Positions 16,854 to 25,880 of a stretch of 64,000 nucleotides of DNA are shown piece by piece. The position numbers were made by a program, and so were the translations under genes. How positions within the stretch are numbered: position 1 is the first letter of the stretch; the number at the start of each line of letters is the position of its first letter. The notes beneath the pieces are model-generated. The model was given only the letters and a program-made list of their open reading frames with translations, searched no databases and was not told the origin of the DNA. The stretch covers positions 124,001-188,000 of the forward strand of contig NZ_WMIC01000008.1 in assembly GCF_009711135.1 (NCBI RefSeq). Direction: 5' to 3'. Origin of the DNA: Flavobacterium sp. LC2016-01. Its GTDB lineage: Bacteria > Bacteroidota > Bacteroidia > Flavobacteriales > Flavobacteriaceae.

Positions 16854-17420
16854 TTAGAACATGAATCCAGCTGAAAGCTGCACTACTGAGTTTCTAATAT
16901 CTGCATTTGGTGAAGCATCTGTTAATCCTAGACTGTAACGTCCTTGAAGAAAGATACTTTCTGTAAGTTTTAATCCTAATCCTGCATTGATAGCAAAATC
17001 AAATGTGTTAGCGTCGTCAAATCTTACGTCATTTTTTTGACTTAATAAAAATGAAGCTTGTGGGCCTACCTCTAAGCTTAGTGATTTTGTCATATAAATT
17101 TTTGCCATTACAGGAATCGATAAATAAGCCAATTCATTTTTAAAGTCTTCCTGAGCATCGGCAAATTTATAAGTTGCTCCTTGTGTAGAATATAAAAGCT
17201 CTGGCTGAATCGCGAATTTTTCTAATAATTTTACTTCGGCTACTAAACCAGCATGAAAGCTAGTGATTCCGTCTTTATCAAATGCTACTCCATTTAATGA
17301 TGCATCGCCTGGCTGACTTGCAAAATTAACCCCTGCCTTAACCCCGATTTTTAATAATTGTGCGTGTATTGCAGTTGATGCTGCTAAGAACATTACAGCT
17401 GCTAAAAATAGTTTCTTCAT
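16854..17420 (-). CDS. Outer-membrane beta-barrel (porin family) protein
   Basis: A 188-residue protein with signal peptide MKKLFLAAVMFLAASTAIHA followed by about eight alternating amphipathic strands of the OMP_b-brl_2 type, ending in a phenylalanine (SAGFMF), as typical for outer-membrane insertion. The start IGVKAGVNFAS is the usual first strand. It is one of three similar barrels clustered here (see 17689 and 18360) and points away from the other two. A -7 TAGTTTTG is at 17465-17472 on the minus strand. The cargo is unknown. Confidence 0.88.
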   Translation of the reverse strand: MKKLFLAAVMFLAASTAIHAQLLKIGVKAGVNFASQPGDASLNGVAFDKDGITSFHAGLVAEVKLLEKFAIQPELLYSTQGATYKFADAQEDFKNELAYLSIPVMAKIYMTKSLSLEVGPQASFLLSQKNDVRFDDANTFDFAINAGLGLKLTESIFLQGRYSLGLTDASPNADIRNSVVQLSAGFMF

Positions 17421-17657
17421 AAAAATGTCTTTTAAAAATTGGTATTTATACGTTATCTATAAATCAAAACTACTTATTTTGCGATTTATTGTTTTATATG
17501 ATGCTTTAAAAAGTTATTAAAATTCTCACTTTTTGAATGCTTTTATAAATGTTTCTTTCGGGCGAATATTTGAAAGCTGATGTTTTTTATAATATAATTC
17601 TGTCTTATTTTGTTGTTTTTCTTTCGTTTTGGGGTTATTTTTTAATACGTATAATTT

Positions 17658-17665
17658 TAGTTTTG
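17658..17665 (+). promoter_or_regulatory. -7 element of the beta-barrel gene at 17689
   Basis: TAGTTTTG, 24 nt before the ATG. A TTG at 17629-17631 is somewhat far (26 nt) for a -33 partner, so only the -7 is supported. Confidence 0.4.
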
Positions 17666-17688
17666 GTACGTAATTAAAAAATAAAATC

Positions 17689-18198
17689 ATGAAAAAATTA
17701 ATTTTAGCGGCTATTGCAGTTATGGCTTTTGGTTTCGCAAATGCACAAGAACAAACCGCAAAAGGGAAATGGTTAATTGAGGCTAACACGGCTTTTGGGG
17801 CTGCAAATGTTGGTAATACAAGTTTTCATTTGTCTAATTCAGATGGTGAAACGCAATGGGGCTTAGGCGCTGAAGGTGGATATTTTGTTGCGGATAATTT
17901 AGCAGTAAAGGTTGGTCTTGGTTATGATGATATGGGACATAGTGTAAATGCTATTTCTTATAAAGTTGGAGCGAAATATTATTTATTAAATAAATTTCCT
18001 CTAGAAGCTTCTTACACTGGAGCAAGTATAAAAGATGCTGATGAAAATCCTTCTTTTATTGGGTTGCAAGGTGGCTACGCGTGGTTTGTAGGTAAAAATG
18101 TTTCTGTTGAGCCAGGTCTTCGTTACAATATTTCTATGAATGAGGATTACTCAAAAAGTGTTCTACAGTTCAATGTTGGATTTGCACTGCACTTCTAA
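17689..18198 (+). CDS. Outer-membrane beta-barrel protein, 169 aa
   Basis: Signal peptide MKKLILAAIAVMAFGFANAQ, then a compact barrel with repeated Gly/aromatic strands, ending LQFNVGFALHF with a terminal Phe. It is closely related in signal peptide and layout to the gene at 18360 and less so to 16854, so the three look like a local duplication. The barrel probably has about eight strands. No substrate can be inferred. It has its own terminator (18224) and a -7 element (17658). Confidence 0.87.
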   Translation: MKKLILAAIAVMAFGFANAQEQTAKGKWLIEANTAFGAANVGNTSFHLSNSDGETQWGLGAEGGYFVADNLAVKVGLGYDDMGHSVNAISYKVGAKYYLLNKFPLEASYTGASIKDADENPSFIGLQGGYAWFVGKNVSVEPGLRYNISMNEDYSKSVLQFNVGFALHF

Positions 18199-18223
18199 AA
18201 AAAATATTTAGTTAGTTTTTGTT

Positions 18224-18254
18224 AGCCTTTCTCAATTTTGAGGAGGGCTTTTTT
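18224..18254 (+). terminator. Terminator of the beta-barrel gene at 17689
   Basis: AGCCTTTCTCA pairs with TGAGGAGGGCT (two G-T pairs), followed by a T-run. Confidence 0.75.
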
Positions 18255-18296
18255 GTTTAAGACATTATAGTACTAATTTATTTGTTAAAAAACTAA

Positions 18297-18327
18297 TTGA
18301 TTTTTAGTAGGTTTAGTTTTATATTTG
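18297..18327 (+). promoter_or_regulatory. Promoter of the beta-barrel gene at 18360
   Basis: -33 TTG (18297-18299), a 20-nt spacer and -7 TATATTTG (18320-18327), 32 nt before the ATG. Confidence 0.7.
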
Positions 18328-18359
18328 GTTAATTAAATTTTAACCCAAAACAAATTAGA

Positions 18360-18929
18360 ATGAAAAAAATTATTTTATCTGCCATTGCATTAATGGCTTT
18401 TGCATTTAGTAATGCTCAGGAAACTAGGTTTGGAATAAAAGGAGGTCTTAATATTACAAGTTTTGCTGGAGGAAATTATTGGGACACTAAGTCTTTAGTT
18501 GGCTTTCAAGTTGGAGGTTTTGCTGAGATTAAGATTATTGACAGATTATCGATCCAGCCAGAGGTTTTGTTTTCTACTCAAGGAGCAAAATTGGACGATT
18601 TAAATGTCGATAGAAAATTAGATTATATCAATGTTCCGGTTTTGGCTAAATTTTATATTACAAAACAATTTACTGTCGAAGGCGGTCCTCAATTAGGATT
18701 TTTAGTTTCGGCAAAAAGCGAAGGAGAAGATATTAAAGATTGGTATAAATCAGTAGATACTGGATTCAATTTTGGAGCTGGTTATAATTTTACAGATAAT
18801 GTTTCTGTAAATCTCCGTTATACAGTTGGTTTATCTAACATTGCTGATTATGAAGTTGATGATATTGAAGAATATTACGATAGTCCAAAAAATAGTGTTT
18901 TAGCTTTAACTTTAGCCTATAAATTCTAA
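18360..18929 (+). CDS. Outer-membrane beta-barrel (porin family) protein, 189 aa
   Basis: Signal peptide MKKIILSAIALMAFAFSNAQ, then strand pattern RFGIKGGLNITSFAGG and IQPEVLFSTQGAKL, both typical of the OMP_b-brl_2 porin family. The C-terminus (LALTLAYKF) ends in Phe. It is most like the gene at 16854 in its barrel and most like 17689 in its signal peptide. An acidic surface loop (EVDDIEEYYD) near the end is distinctive. Own promoter and terminator. Confidence 0.88.
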   Translation: MKKIILSAIALMAFAFSNAQETRFGIKGGLNITSFAGGNYWDTKSLVGFQVGGFAEIKIIDRLSIQPEVLFSTQGAKLDDLNVDRKLDYINVPVLAKFYITKQFTVEGGPQLGFLVSAKSEGEDIKDWYKSVDTGFNFGAGYNFTDNVSVNLRYTVGLSNIADYEVDDIEEYYDSPKNSVLALTLAYKF

Positions 18930-18949
18930 TTTAGAATAAAATATAATTA

Positions 18950-18980
18950 AAACCTTCCTCAATTTCAGGAAGGTTTTTTT
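18950..18980 (+). terminator. Terminator of the beta-barrel gene at 18360
   Basis: AAACCTTCCT pairs with AGGAAGGTTT, loop CAATTTC, followed by a T-run; 28 nt before xerD. Confidence 0.85.
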
Positions 18981-19008
18981 ATGTCTAAAAATTATTTACT
19001 TTGTAGCT

Positions 19009-19905
19009 ATGAATTGGAACCGATATATAAAAGATTATCAATCTTACTTGCGAATCGAAAGAGGTTTGTCTAAAAACACAATTGAAAACTATGGTTTTGA
19101 CATAGAGCGTTTGTGCCTTTTTTTGGAACAAAATAAAATAGATGTTTCACCATTGAAAATTTCAGATGAAACCCTGCAACAATTTATTTACTCGGTAGCA
19201 AAAGAGGTGAATCCGCGTTCGCAGGCGAGAATAATTTCGGGACTAAAAAGTTTTTTTAATTATTTGATTTTTGAAGATTATCGAAATGATAATCCTTTGG
19301 AGTTAATTGAAAGCCCAAAAACGGGCAGGAAATTACCAGACACTTTATCGGTTGATGAAATTGATGCGTTGATTGCTGCAATTGATTTAAGTTCGAATGA
19401 AGGCGAACGCAACAGAGCAATGCTTGAAACTTTATATGGGTGTGGACTTCGTGTTTCAGAACTGGTTACTTTAAAAATTTCAGATTTGTTTTTTGACGAA
19501 GGTTTCATCAAAATTACCGGAAAAGGAAATAAAGAACGTTTTGTGCCAATTGGAAAATTGACTAAAAGATATATCGAGATTTATAAAGACGAAGTACGTC
19601 CTAATTTAATTATCAAGAAAGGATTTGAAGATACTTTGTTTTTAAACAGAAGAGGAAATCAGCTCACGCGCGCCATGATTTTTACTATTATAAAAGATTT
19701 GGCAGTCAAAATTGGTCTGCATAAAAGTATTAGTCCGCATACGCTGCGGCATTCCTTTGCAACTCATCTTTTAGAAAACGGCGCCGACCTGAGATCAATT
19801 CAATTAATGTTGGGACACGAGTCAATTACAACAACAGAAATTTATGTGCATTTAGATCGAAGTTTCTTAAAGGAAGTCATGCATACTTTTCATCCAAGAA
19901 GGTAA
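19009..19905 (+). CDS. xerD: Site-specific tyrosine recombinase XerD
   Basis: Resolves chromosome dimers at dif together with a XerC partner. It has 298 residues, with an N-terminal SAM-like DNA-binding domain (about 1-95) and a C-terminal catalytic domain. All six catalytic residues are present: Arg148 (GCGLRVSEL), Lys172 (TGKGNKER), His244 and Arg247 (SPHTLRHSF), His270 (LGHES) and Tyr279 (IYVH). These are the same positions as in E. coli XerD, which argues for the housekeeping recombinase and against a phage or island integrase. No att-like repeats are seen around it. Confidence 0.95.
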   Translation: MNWNRYIKDYQSYLRIERGLSKNTIENYGFDIERLCLFLEQNKIDVSPLKISDETLQQFIYSVAKEVNPRSQARIISGLKSFFNYLIFEDYRNDNPLELIESPKTGRKLPDTLSVDEIDALIAAIDLSSNEGERNRAMLETLYGCGLRVSELVTLKISDLFFDEGFIKITGKGNKERFVPIGKLTKRYIEIYKDEVRPNLIIKKGFEDTLFLNRRGNQLTRAMIFTIIKDLAVKIGLHKSISPHTLRHSFATHLLENGADLRSIQLMLGHESITTTEIYVHLDRSFLKEVMHTFHPRR

Positions 19906-20029
19906 TTTTTTTCGATCAAAAGTTAAATTTTATCTGAAAAATTAATATCTTGTATGATAATTTCTACTAAAAGCAGATAAAATCGACGAACTGCATATTT
20001 TTCAGTTTTAAGATTAAAATACACGCTAT

Positions 20030-21568
20030 TTGCATAAATGTTATTGTATGGTTTTTGATTTATATGGAAATGAAGATTGCTTAGAAGTGAATAATTTTTA
20101 TAAAAAATTATTGGCTGAAATGCCCGATTTGCTTTTTCAATTTGTAATCGATAACAATAACAATTATTCTTTTCCTCTTGTCAGCAAATCTGCCGATGAT
20201 ATTTTTGAAATTTCAGCAACAGAATTTACCAACGACATTAAATTAATTGTCTACGAACGAATTTTTTCACAGGATCGGGATTTGTTTTTTCAGTCTTTGG
20301 TGAAAGCTCGTAAAGAAATTAAGCCATGGGAGATTGAATTTAGAGCAGTTTTGCCTAAAAAAGGTTTACGTTGGTTTAAGATTTCTTCTAAAACCGAATT
20401 GTCACATGATGGCAATGTAAGTTTTTATGGTCATGTTTCTGATATCACAGATTTAAAAGATAAAGAAGAAAGACTTCGTATTTCTGAAGAGCGTTTTCAG
20501 TTTGCTTTAGATGCTTCTACAGTTGGAATCTGGGATTGGGATATGGTGACGAATCAAGTTTTTTATTCCTCGCTTTCGCTTAAAATTTTAGAATTAGAAT
20601 CGACAGATGTTTTTGATGATCCTGAACGCTGGGATAAAATTGTGCATCCGGATGATTTGCCAAAATATTACTCTGATATTCACGAGCATTTTGATAATAA
20701 AATTCCATATTACGAAAATTACCATCGTGTAATGACTTCCAGTGGAAATTACAAATGGATTCTGGATCGAGGAAAGGTTATAAAACGTGATGAAAACGGC
20801 AAGCCTCTTCGTGTTATTGGAACTCACACAGATGTTTCTTTGCAGAAGGAAAAAGAATTGGATCTGATAAAAACGATGAAATTATACAGCGATCAAAACA
20901 GCCGACTGTTGAATTTTTCGCATATAGTTTCGCATAATTTAAATACTCAGGCGGGTAATATAAAATCAATATTAGATTTTATTGATGCCGATGTTGATAA
21001 ACAGACCGTAAGCGAAATGCTGGTGCATTTAAGAACGGTTTCAAATGATCTAAATGATACAATTTCGAATTTAACACAAATCGTCAAAACGCAAAGCAAT
21101 ATAAATATTGCTGTTGTTCCTTTGAAGCTGTGCGAGTATATTGAAAAAACAATTGCAGCAATTAAAGGTTATGACAAACGAAAAAATGTTACAATCGTAA
21201 ATAATGTTCCTAATTATTTGACCATTAATTTTAATCCGGCGTACTTGGAAAGCGTTTTGTTGAATTTTACAACTAATGCAATTAAATATGCGCATCCGGA
21301 TCGTGATCCTTTAATTGTTTTTGATTTTGCAATTGAACCTGATGGTTTTAAATCATTAAAGATTACAGATAACGGTCTGGGGATTGATTTGGCCGTTCAT
21401 GGCGATCTTTTATTCGGAATGTATAAAACATTTCATAAACACGAAGAAGCGCGCGGAATTGGCCTTTATATTACTCGAAATCAAATCGAAGCTATGAAAG
21501 GCAGTATTTGTGTTGAAAGTAAAGTAGGAGTTGGGACAAGTTTTAAAATTATATTCGGAGATTTATAA
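20030..21568 (+). CDS. PAS-domain sensor histidine kinase (orphan)
   Basis: A 512-residue protein without obvious membrane segments, so probably cytoplasmic. There are two PAS domains (about 25-145 and 155-275; the second carries the PAS_3-like FHYE/HPDD pattern). Next is a dimerisation part with an H-box-like FSHIVSHNLNTQAGNI, then an ATPase domain with N box NFTTNAIKYA, G1 TDNGLGID and G2 RGIGLYI. No response regulator lies next to it. An internal ATG at 20048 (MVFDLYGNED) is an alternative start. The signal and target are unknown. Confidence 0.88.
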   Translation: MHKCYCMVFDLYGNEDCLEVNNFYKKLLAEMPDLLFQFVIDNNNNYSFPLVSKSADDIFEISATEFTNDIKLIVYERIFSQDRDLFFQSLVKARKEIKPWEIEFRAVLPKKGLRWFKISSKTELSHDGNVSFYGHVSDITDLKDKEERLRISEERFQFALDASTVGIWDWDMVTNQVFYSSLSLKILELESTDVFDDPERWDKIVHPDDLPKYYSDIHEHFDNKIPYYENYHRVMTSSGNYKWILDRGKVIKRDENGKPLRVIGTHTDVSLQKEKELDLIKTMKLYSDQNSRLLNFSHIVSHNLNTQAGNIKSILDFIDADVDKQTVSEMLVHLRTVSNDLNDTISNLTQIVKTQSNINIAVVPLKLCEYIEKTIAAIKGYDKRKNVTIVNNVPNYLTINFNPAYLESVLLNFTTNAIKYAHPDRDPLIVFDFAIEPDGFKSLKITDNGLGIDLAVHGDLLFGMYKTFHKHEEARGIGLYITRNQIEAMKGSICVESKVGVGTSFKIIFGDL

Positions 21569-21590
21569 TTCGTTTTATCAAAATACTTAT

Positions 21591-21630
21591 AAAAAACAAA
21601 GGCTATCTGAAAAGATAGCCTTTGTTTTTT
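21591..21630. terminator. Bidirectional terminator between kinase and rny
   Basis: CAAAGGCTATCT pairs perfectly with AGATAGCCTTTG around a GAAA tetraloop, with an A-run on the left and a T-run on the right. It serves both convergent genes. Confidence 0.85.
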
Positions 21631-21644
21631 ATTTATAAGAGAAA

Positions 21645-23207
21645 TTACTTAGCAATATTAACCGCTCTAGTTTCTCTAATTACAGTTACTTTTACTTGAC
21701 CTGGATAAGTCATTTCTGTTTGGATTTTTTGTGAAATTTCAAATGATAAGTTTGCTGCATTGTCATCAGAAACTTTTTCACTTTCTACAATCACACGAAG
21801 TTCTCTACCAGCCTGAATTGCATATGCATTTTTTACACCGCTAAATCCGTAAGCCACTTCTTCAAGATCTTTTAGACGCTGAATATAAGAATCTAAAACC
21901 TGACGTCTTGCTCCTGGGCGTGCTCCTGAAATAGCATCACAAACCTGAATAATTGGAGATAACAATGACTTCATTTCGATCTCGTCGTGGTGTGCTCCAA
22001 TGGCGTTGCAAACTTCTTCTTTTTCACCATATTTTTCAGCCCACTGCATACCTAAAAGTGCGTGTGGTAAATCGCTTTCAGTATCTGGTACTTTACCAAT
22101 ATCGTGAAGTAAACCAGCTCTTTTTGCCAGTTTTACATTCAATCCTAATTCAGCCGCCATGATACCGCAAAGTTTAGAAACTTCTCTGGAGTGCTGTAAT
22201 AAGTTTTGTCCGTATGAAGAACGGTATTTCATTCTACCCACAACTTTAATTAATTCAGGATGTAATCCGTGAATTCCTAAGTCGATTACGGTACGTTTAC
22301 CAACTTCAATAATTTCATCATCAATTTGTTTAGCTGTTTTTGCAACAACTTCTTCAATTCTTGCTGGGTGAATACGTCCGTCAGTCACTAATTTGTGTAA
22401 TGACAAACGAGCGATTTCTCTTCGAACAGGGTCAAAACAAGATAAGATAATAGCTTCTGGAGTATCGTCAACAATAATTTCTACTCCTGTTGCAGCTTCT
22501 AGAGCTCTAATGTTACGACCTTCACGGCCAATAATTCTTCCTTTTACATCGTCAGATTCAATGTTGAAAACAGAAACGCAGTTTTCAACAGCTTCTTCAG
22601 TTCCAACTCTTTGAATTGTATTGATAATGATTTTTTTAGCTTCTTGCTGTGCAGTAAGTTTCGCTTCTTCAATCGTATCTTGAATATGCGACATCGCTTT
22701 GCTTTTAGCTTCGGCTTTTAAACCTTCAACTAATTGCTCTTTTGCTTCTTCTGCAGAAAGTCCTGAAATTACTTCAAGTTGTTGTAACTGACTTTTGTGC
22801 AACTTATCAACTTCACTTTGTTTTTTATCTAAAATCTCAATTTTGTTATTGTATTCTTGAGTTTTAGCTTCAAAATCGTCATTTACTTTTTTCGCTTTCG
22901 AAAGTTCATTTGAAATCTGAGATTCTTTGTCGCGCACTCTTTTTTCTACTTCGGCTACTTTTTTGTCTCTAGCTAAAATAACTTGTTCGTGCTCTGATTT
23001 TAGTTCGATAAAACGCTCTTTTGCTTGTAGAATTTTATCTTTTTTGATATTTTCAGCCTCTAAATTAGCATCTTTTAAAATTGAAGAAGCCTCTTTTTTA
23101 GCGTTTTTGATTAGATTAGAAATATTGCTTTTTTCGATGATTTTAGCAATTGCAAAACCTGCTGCAATCCCTACAATCCCTGAAATAATGATCGTTATTA
23201 TGTCCAT
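21645..23207 (-). CDS. rny: Ribonuclease Y
   Basis: A membrane-anchored endoribonuclease that starts mRNA decay. The 520-residue order is an N-terminal membrane helix (ITIIISGIVGIAAGFAIAKI), a long charged coiled coil (about 30-200), a KH domain (VKGRIIGREGRNIRALE) and an HD domain with RAGLLHDIGK. It is downstream of the coiled-coil gene, zapA and the likely 6S RNA, all in the same direction. The RNA has its own T-run just before rny, so rny expression probably depends on readthrough or a local promoter. Confidence 0.96.
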   Translation of the reverse strand: MDIITIIISGIVGIAAGFAIAKIIEKSNISNLIKNAKKEASSILKDANLEAENIKKDKILQAKERFIELKSEHEQVILARDKKVAEVEKRVRDKESQISNELSKAKKVNDDFEAKTQEYNNKIEILDKKQSEVDKLHKSQLQQLEVISGLSAEEAKEQLVEGLKAEAKSKAMSHIQDTIEEAKLTAQQEAKKIIINTIQRVGTEEAVENCVSVFNIESDDVKGRIIGREGRNIRALEAATGVEIIVDDTPEAIILSCFDPVRREIARLSLHKLVTDGRIHPARIEEVVAKTAKQIDDEIIEVGKRTVIDLGIHGLHPELIKVVGRMKYRSSYGQNLLQHSREVSKLCGIMAAELGLNVKLAKRAGLLHDIGKVPDTESDLPHALLGMQWAEKYGEKEEVCNAIGAHHDEIEMKSLLSPIIQVCDAISGARPGARRQVLDSYIQRLKDLEEVAYGFSGVKNAYAIQAGRELRVIVESEKVSDDNAANLSFEISQKIQTEMTYPGQVKVTVIRETRAVNIAK

Positions 23208-23227
23208 GTTTGTTAAAATTTATATAT

Positions 23228-23390
23228 AAAAAAAGCCTACATTAATTGCTTGAATAAACTCGTAAAGACAAGTTTTGAGCTAACTCACTGTTCAAGTTTC
23301 CCAGCCAAAAGGAGGGCATACTATAGTAGTGACGATTCGCTCATTCTAAATTGTTAGTGTTGAGTTTACCAATTGTGAACTAATGTAGGC
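23228..23390 (-). ncRNA. ssrS: Probable 6S RNA (ssrS)
   Basis: A minus-strand structured region between zapA and rny. The closing stem is perfect over 10 bp (GCCTACATTA with TAATGTAGGC at 23235-23244 and 23381-23390). A second stem pairs GGTAAACTC with GAGTTTATT. A central unpaired region holds a small hairpin (GAGTTAGCTC), and an apical stem starts TCACT/AGTGA. A T7 run follows the closing stem on the minus strand. This long rod with a central bubble, and the zapA neighbourhood, match 6S RNA, which mimics an open promoter and binds RNA polymerase. I base the name on architecture and context only. Confidence 0.65.
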
Positions 23391-23416
23391 AGTATCTTAG
23401 TTTCTGTAAAGAACGT

Positions 23417-23710
23417 TTAATTTTCGAGATATTGATCTAATAGCGAATTTAATTTCTTAATTCTTGCGATGGTTTCTTCTCCATCGATTGCGTTATCAAT
23501 TTGTTTTTGTTCAGCCTGTGATGCAAATTGCAGTGCACACATAGCTAGTACATCTTGTTTGTCACGAACTGCGTAATTTTCTTCGAACTGCTTAATCATC
23601 GCATCAATTTTCTTAGAAGCACTTCTAAGTCCTTCTTCCTGAGCAGGTTCAACCGTTAACGGATAAACGCGGTCTGCAATTGATATTTTGATTCTAAGCT
23701 TTCCGTCCAT
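23417..23710 (-). CDS. zapA: Cell division protein ZapA
   Basis: A 97-residue protein that bundles FtsZ filaments at the division ring. The N-terminal beta-rich head (KIKISIADRVYPLTVEPAQEE in substance) is followed by a C-terminal coiled coil (about 45-97), as in ZapA. It follows a small coiled-coil gene with a 6-nt gap and precedes the likely 6S RNA. Confidence 0.92.
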   Translation of the reverse strand: MDGKLRIKISIADRVYPLTVEPAQEEGLRSASKKIDAMIKQFEENYAVRDKQDVLAMCALQFASQAEQKQIDNAIDGEETIARIKKLNSLLDQYLEN

Positions 23711-23716
23711 GTTTTA

Positions 23717-24007
23717 CTAATCTGATAGTTGCGCTATACAGTAATCAATTTCGCGAATTAATGAATTTATTTTAAGCTTTGTCTCTCTCTTGTTATTGTC
23801 GCTGCCGAGCAACGAATTGGCTATTTTAAGTGTCTCATATTGCTTCTTCAAAGCTTCAATTTCTTCAGATTGTTTCTGGATAATTTGCACAGCTTTGGCT
23901 AATTCTAATTGTAAATCCTGATTGTTTTTCTCCAAACCTTTTGATTTCTCAAAAAGCTTCTCGACTTTATATTCAAGAGTATCAATTATTTCGGCAATTA
24001 CACTCAT
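23717..24007 (-). CDS. Small coiled-coil protein, ZapB-like by context
   Basis: A 96-residue protein predicted to be almost entirely helical, with heptad-like repeats from about residue 12 to 70 (EKLFEKSKGLEKNNQDLQ and on). Size, coiled-coil nature and tight coupling to zapA suggest a ZapB-like division factor linking to the FtsZ/ZapA layer. That is inference from context, because coiled coils carry little family information. No membrane segment is seen. Confidence 0.75.
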   Translation of the reverse strand: MSVIAEIIDTLEYKVEKLFEKSKGLEKNNQDLQLELAKAVQIIQKQSEEIEALKKQYETLKIANSLLGSDNNKRETKLKINSLIREIDYCIAQLSD

Positions 24008-24177
24008 TATAAATCCTATTCATTACTTAATCATACAAAGTTAGTATTCCTTTTTATTAATGCAATTTTTTATCGATTTTTTTGCAGTTAAAATAATCAA
24101 ATAGATGAAATTCAGTTAATTGTATTTTTGTAGCTTAATACTCGGATTTCGCCTCTTATTTTTTTATCTTAGCAAAA

Positions 24178-25869
24178 ATGTTGCTTATGAGATTTTCTTT
24201 TTACACCTTATTATTTTGCCACTTTATTTTTGCTCAGACGCAGTATCCTAAAGATTATTTTCGTGCTCCGCTTGATATTCCGATGCAGCTTTCTGGAAAT
24301 TTTGGGGAGTTGAGGCCAAACCATTTTCATGCTGGTTTTGATTTAAAAACAAATCAAAGAGAAGGCTTGAATGTGTATGCTGTCGCTGATGGATATATTT
24401 CAAGAATTAAGATTTCGACTTTTGGAAATGGAAAATGTATTTATATAACGCATCCAAATGGCTATACTTCGGTTTATGGACATTTGCAGACTGCAGTAGG
24501 TCCTGTTCAGGATTATATTCAAAAAACGCATTACAAAGAAAAAGCATATGAGATTGAAATGTTTCCAAAACCAGATGAATTGCCAGTAACAAAAGGTCAA
24601 TTAATTGCGCTTTCTGGAAATACGGGATCTTCTGAAGGTCCACACCTGCATTTTGAAATTCGTGATACGAAGTCAGAATTTGTTATTAATCCGATATTTT
24701 TTGGATTTGATAAAAATATTAAAGACACAAAAAAGCCTTCGGTTTCAAATGTTTTTGTTTATCCAATGGAGAATACGGTTGTGAATCAATCCAAACAGCC
24801 TATAATGTTAAATCTGTCGCTTCAAAAAGACGGAACTTATCTTGCCGGTAAAGTAAAAGCGAACGGGAAAATTGGTTTTGGGATTTCAGCTGTCGATTTT
24901 GATGATGTTTCAGGAAACAAAAATGGTGTCTTCAATGTTTCTACTTTTTTAAACGGAAATCAAAATTACAATTACCAATTTAATACCTATTCTTTTGATG
25001 AAATGCGATACATCAATGCTTTTATTGATTATCCAAAATATAAAAAATCTGGACAAAGAGTGCAGAAGCTTTTTATGAAAACACCGTATGCCTTGAGTAT
25101 CATCAAAACGGATTCGCTTCGTGGAATTGTATCGGTGGATCCTAATTTAGCATCTTCTTATAGAATCGAAGTTTCAGATTATTATGGAAATTTAAGTTCT
25201 ATTACAGTTCCAATTGAATACGACATTGCGACTCCTATTGTGAAAGAAGAGCCAATCGTTTCACAGTACTTTATCAAGGCAAATAGAGATGCTATTTTTG
25301 AAAAGGATAATATGTCAGTATTTTTTCCAGCGGGAACTTTTTATGATGATTTCAATATGAATTTCGATGTAAAAGATCATAAAGTTTATATTCACGAAGA
25401 TGTTATTCCGGTGCATTCTAATTTTACGATTACAATTAAAGATGATACATACGATGAAGCTTTAAGAGATAAACTTTTTATTGGAAGAAGCGGCAGTTAT
25501 AATGCAACTTCAAGAAAAGGGGATGTTTTTACGGCAAAATCTAAAACTTTAGGGCAATTTGGATTAGTTTTGGATACAATCGCACCTAAAATTTCGATTG
25601 CTAAACCTATTCAGGACAAATGGATTAGCGATGTAAAGAAAATACAGTTTACAATAAGTGATTCTATTTCGGGAATCAAATCTTACAATGGCTATTTAAA
25701 TGGGAATTGGATTTTGTTTGAATATGATAATAAAACCAGAAAAATTACGCATACTTTTGATGATGCATTAGTGGGTGAAGGTGCAAATGATTTAAAAATT
25801 GAAGTGGCAGACAATGTTGGAAATGTCGCTGTATTTGAAACTCACTTTTTTAGAAGTCAACAAAAATAA
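24178..25869 (+). CDS. Secreted M23-family metallopeptidase
   Basis: A 563-residue protein with an N-terminal signal peptide ending HFIFAQ. The M23/LytM domain lies at about residues 25-170 and keeps zinc ligands in HFHAGFD and HLHFEI, so it is likely an active peptidoglycan endopeptidase rather than a degenerate EnvC-like regulator. The long C-terminal part (about 180-563) is beta-rich with no family I recognise. The next gene, a TonB receptor, begins 11 nt downstream. TATTTTTG at 24123-24130 is a possible -7. Confidence 0.9.
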   Translation: MLLMRFSFYTLLFCHFIFAQTQYPKDYFRAPLDIPMQLSGNFGELRPNHFHAGFDLKTNQREGLNVYAVADGYISRIKISTFGNGKCIYITHPNGYTSVYGHLQTAVGPVQDYIQKTHYKEKAYEIEMFPKPDELPVTKGQLIALSGNTGSSEGPHLHFEIRDTKSEFVINPIFFGFDKNIKDTKKPSVSNVFVYPMENTVVNQSKQPIMLNLSLQKDGTYLAGKVKANGKIGFGISAVDFDDVSGNKNGVFNVSTFLNGNQNYNYQFNTYSFDEMRYINAFIDYPKYKKSGQRVQKLFMKTPYALSIIKTDSLRGIVSVDPNLASSYRIEVSDYYGNLSSITVPIEYDIATPIVKEEPIVSQYFIKANRDAIFEKDNMSVFFPAGTFYDDFNMNFDVKDHKVYIHEDVIPVHSNFTITIKDDTYDEALRDKLFIGRSGSYNATSRKGDVFTAKSKTLGQFGLVLDTIAPKISIAKPIQDKWISDVKKIQFTISDSISGIKSYNGYLNGNWILFEYDNKTRKITHTFDDALVGEGANDLKIEVADNVGNVAVFETHFFRSQQK

Positions 25870-25880
25870 AATCAAAACGT

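Noticed and set aside
17526..17789. 87-codon minus-strand frame across the start of the beta-barrel gene
   Set aside because: Overlaps the promoter and signal peptide of the gene at 17689, whose signal peptide and barrel are clear.
19009..19905. Phage or island integrase
   Set aside because: All catalytic residues align with XerD numbering, and no att-like repeats, phage genes or island boundaries are visible.
22927..23229. 100-codon open frame on the plus strand
   Set aside because: Antisense shadow of the RNase Y coiled-coil region; no family signal, biased composition explained by the opposite frame.
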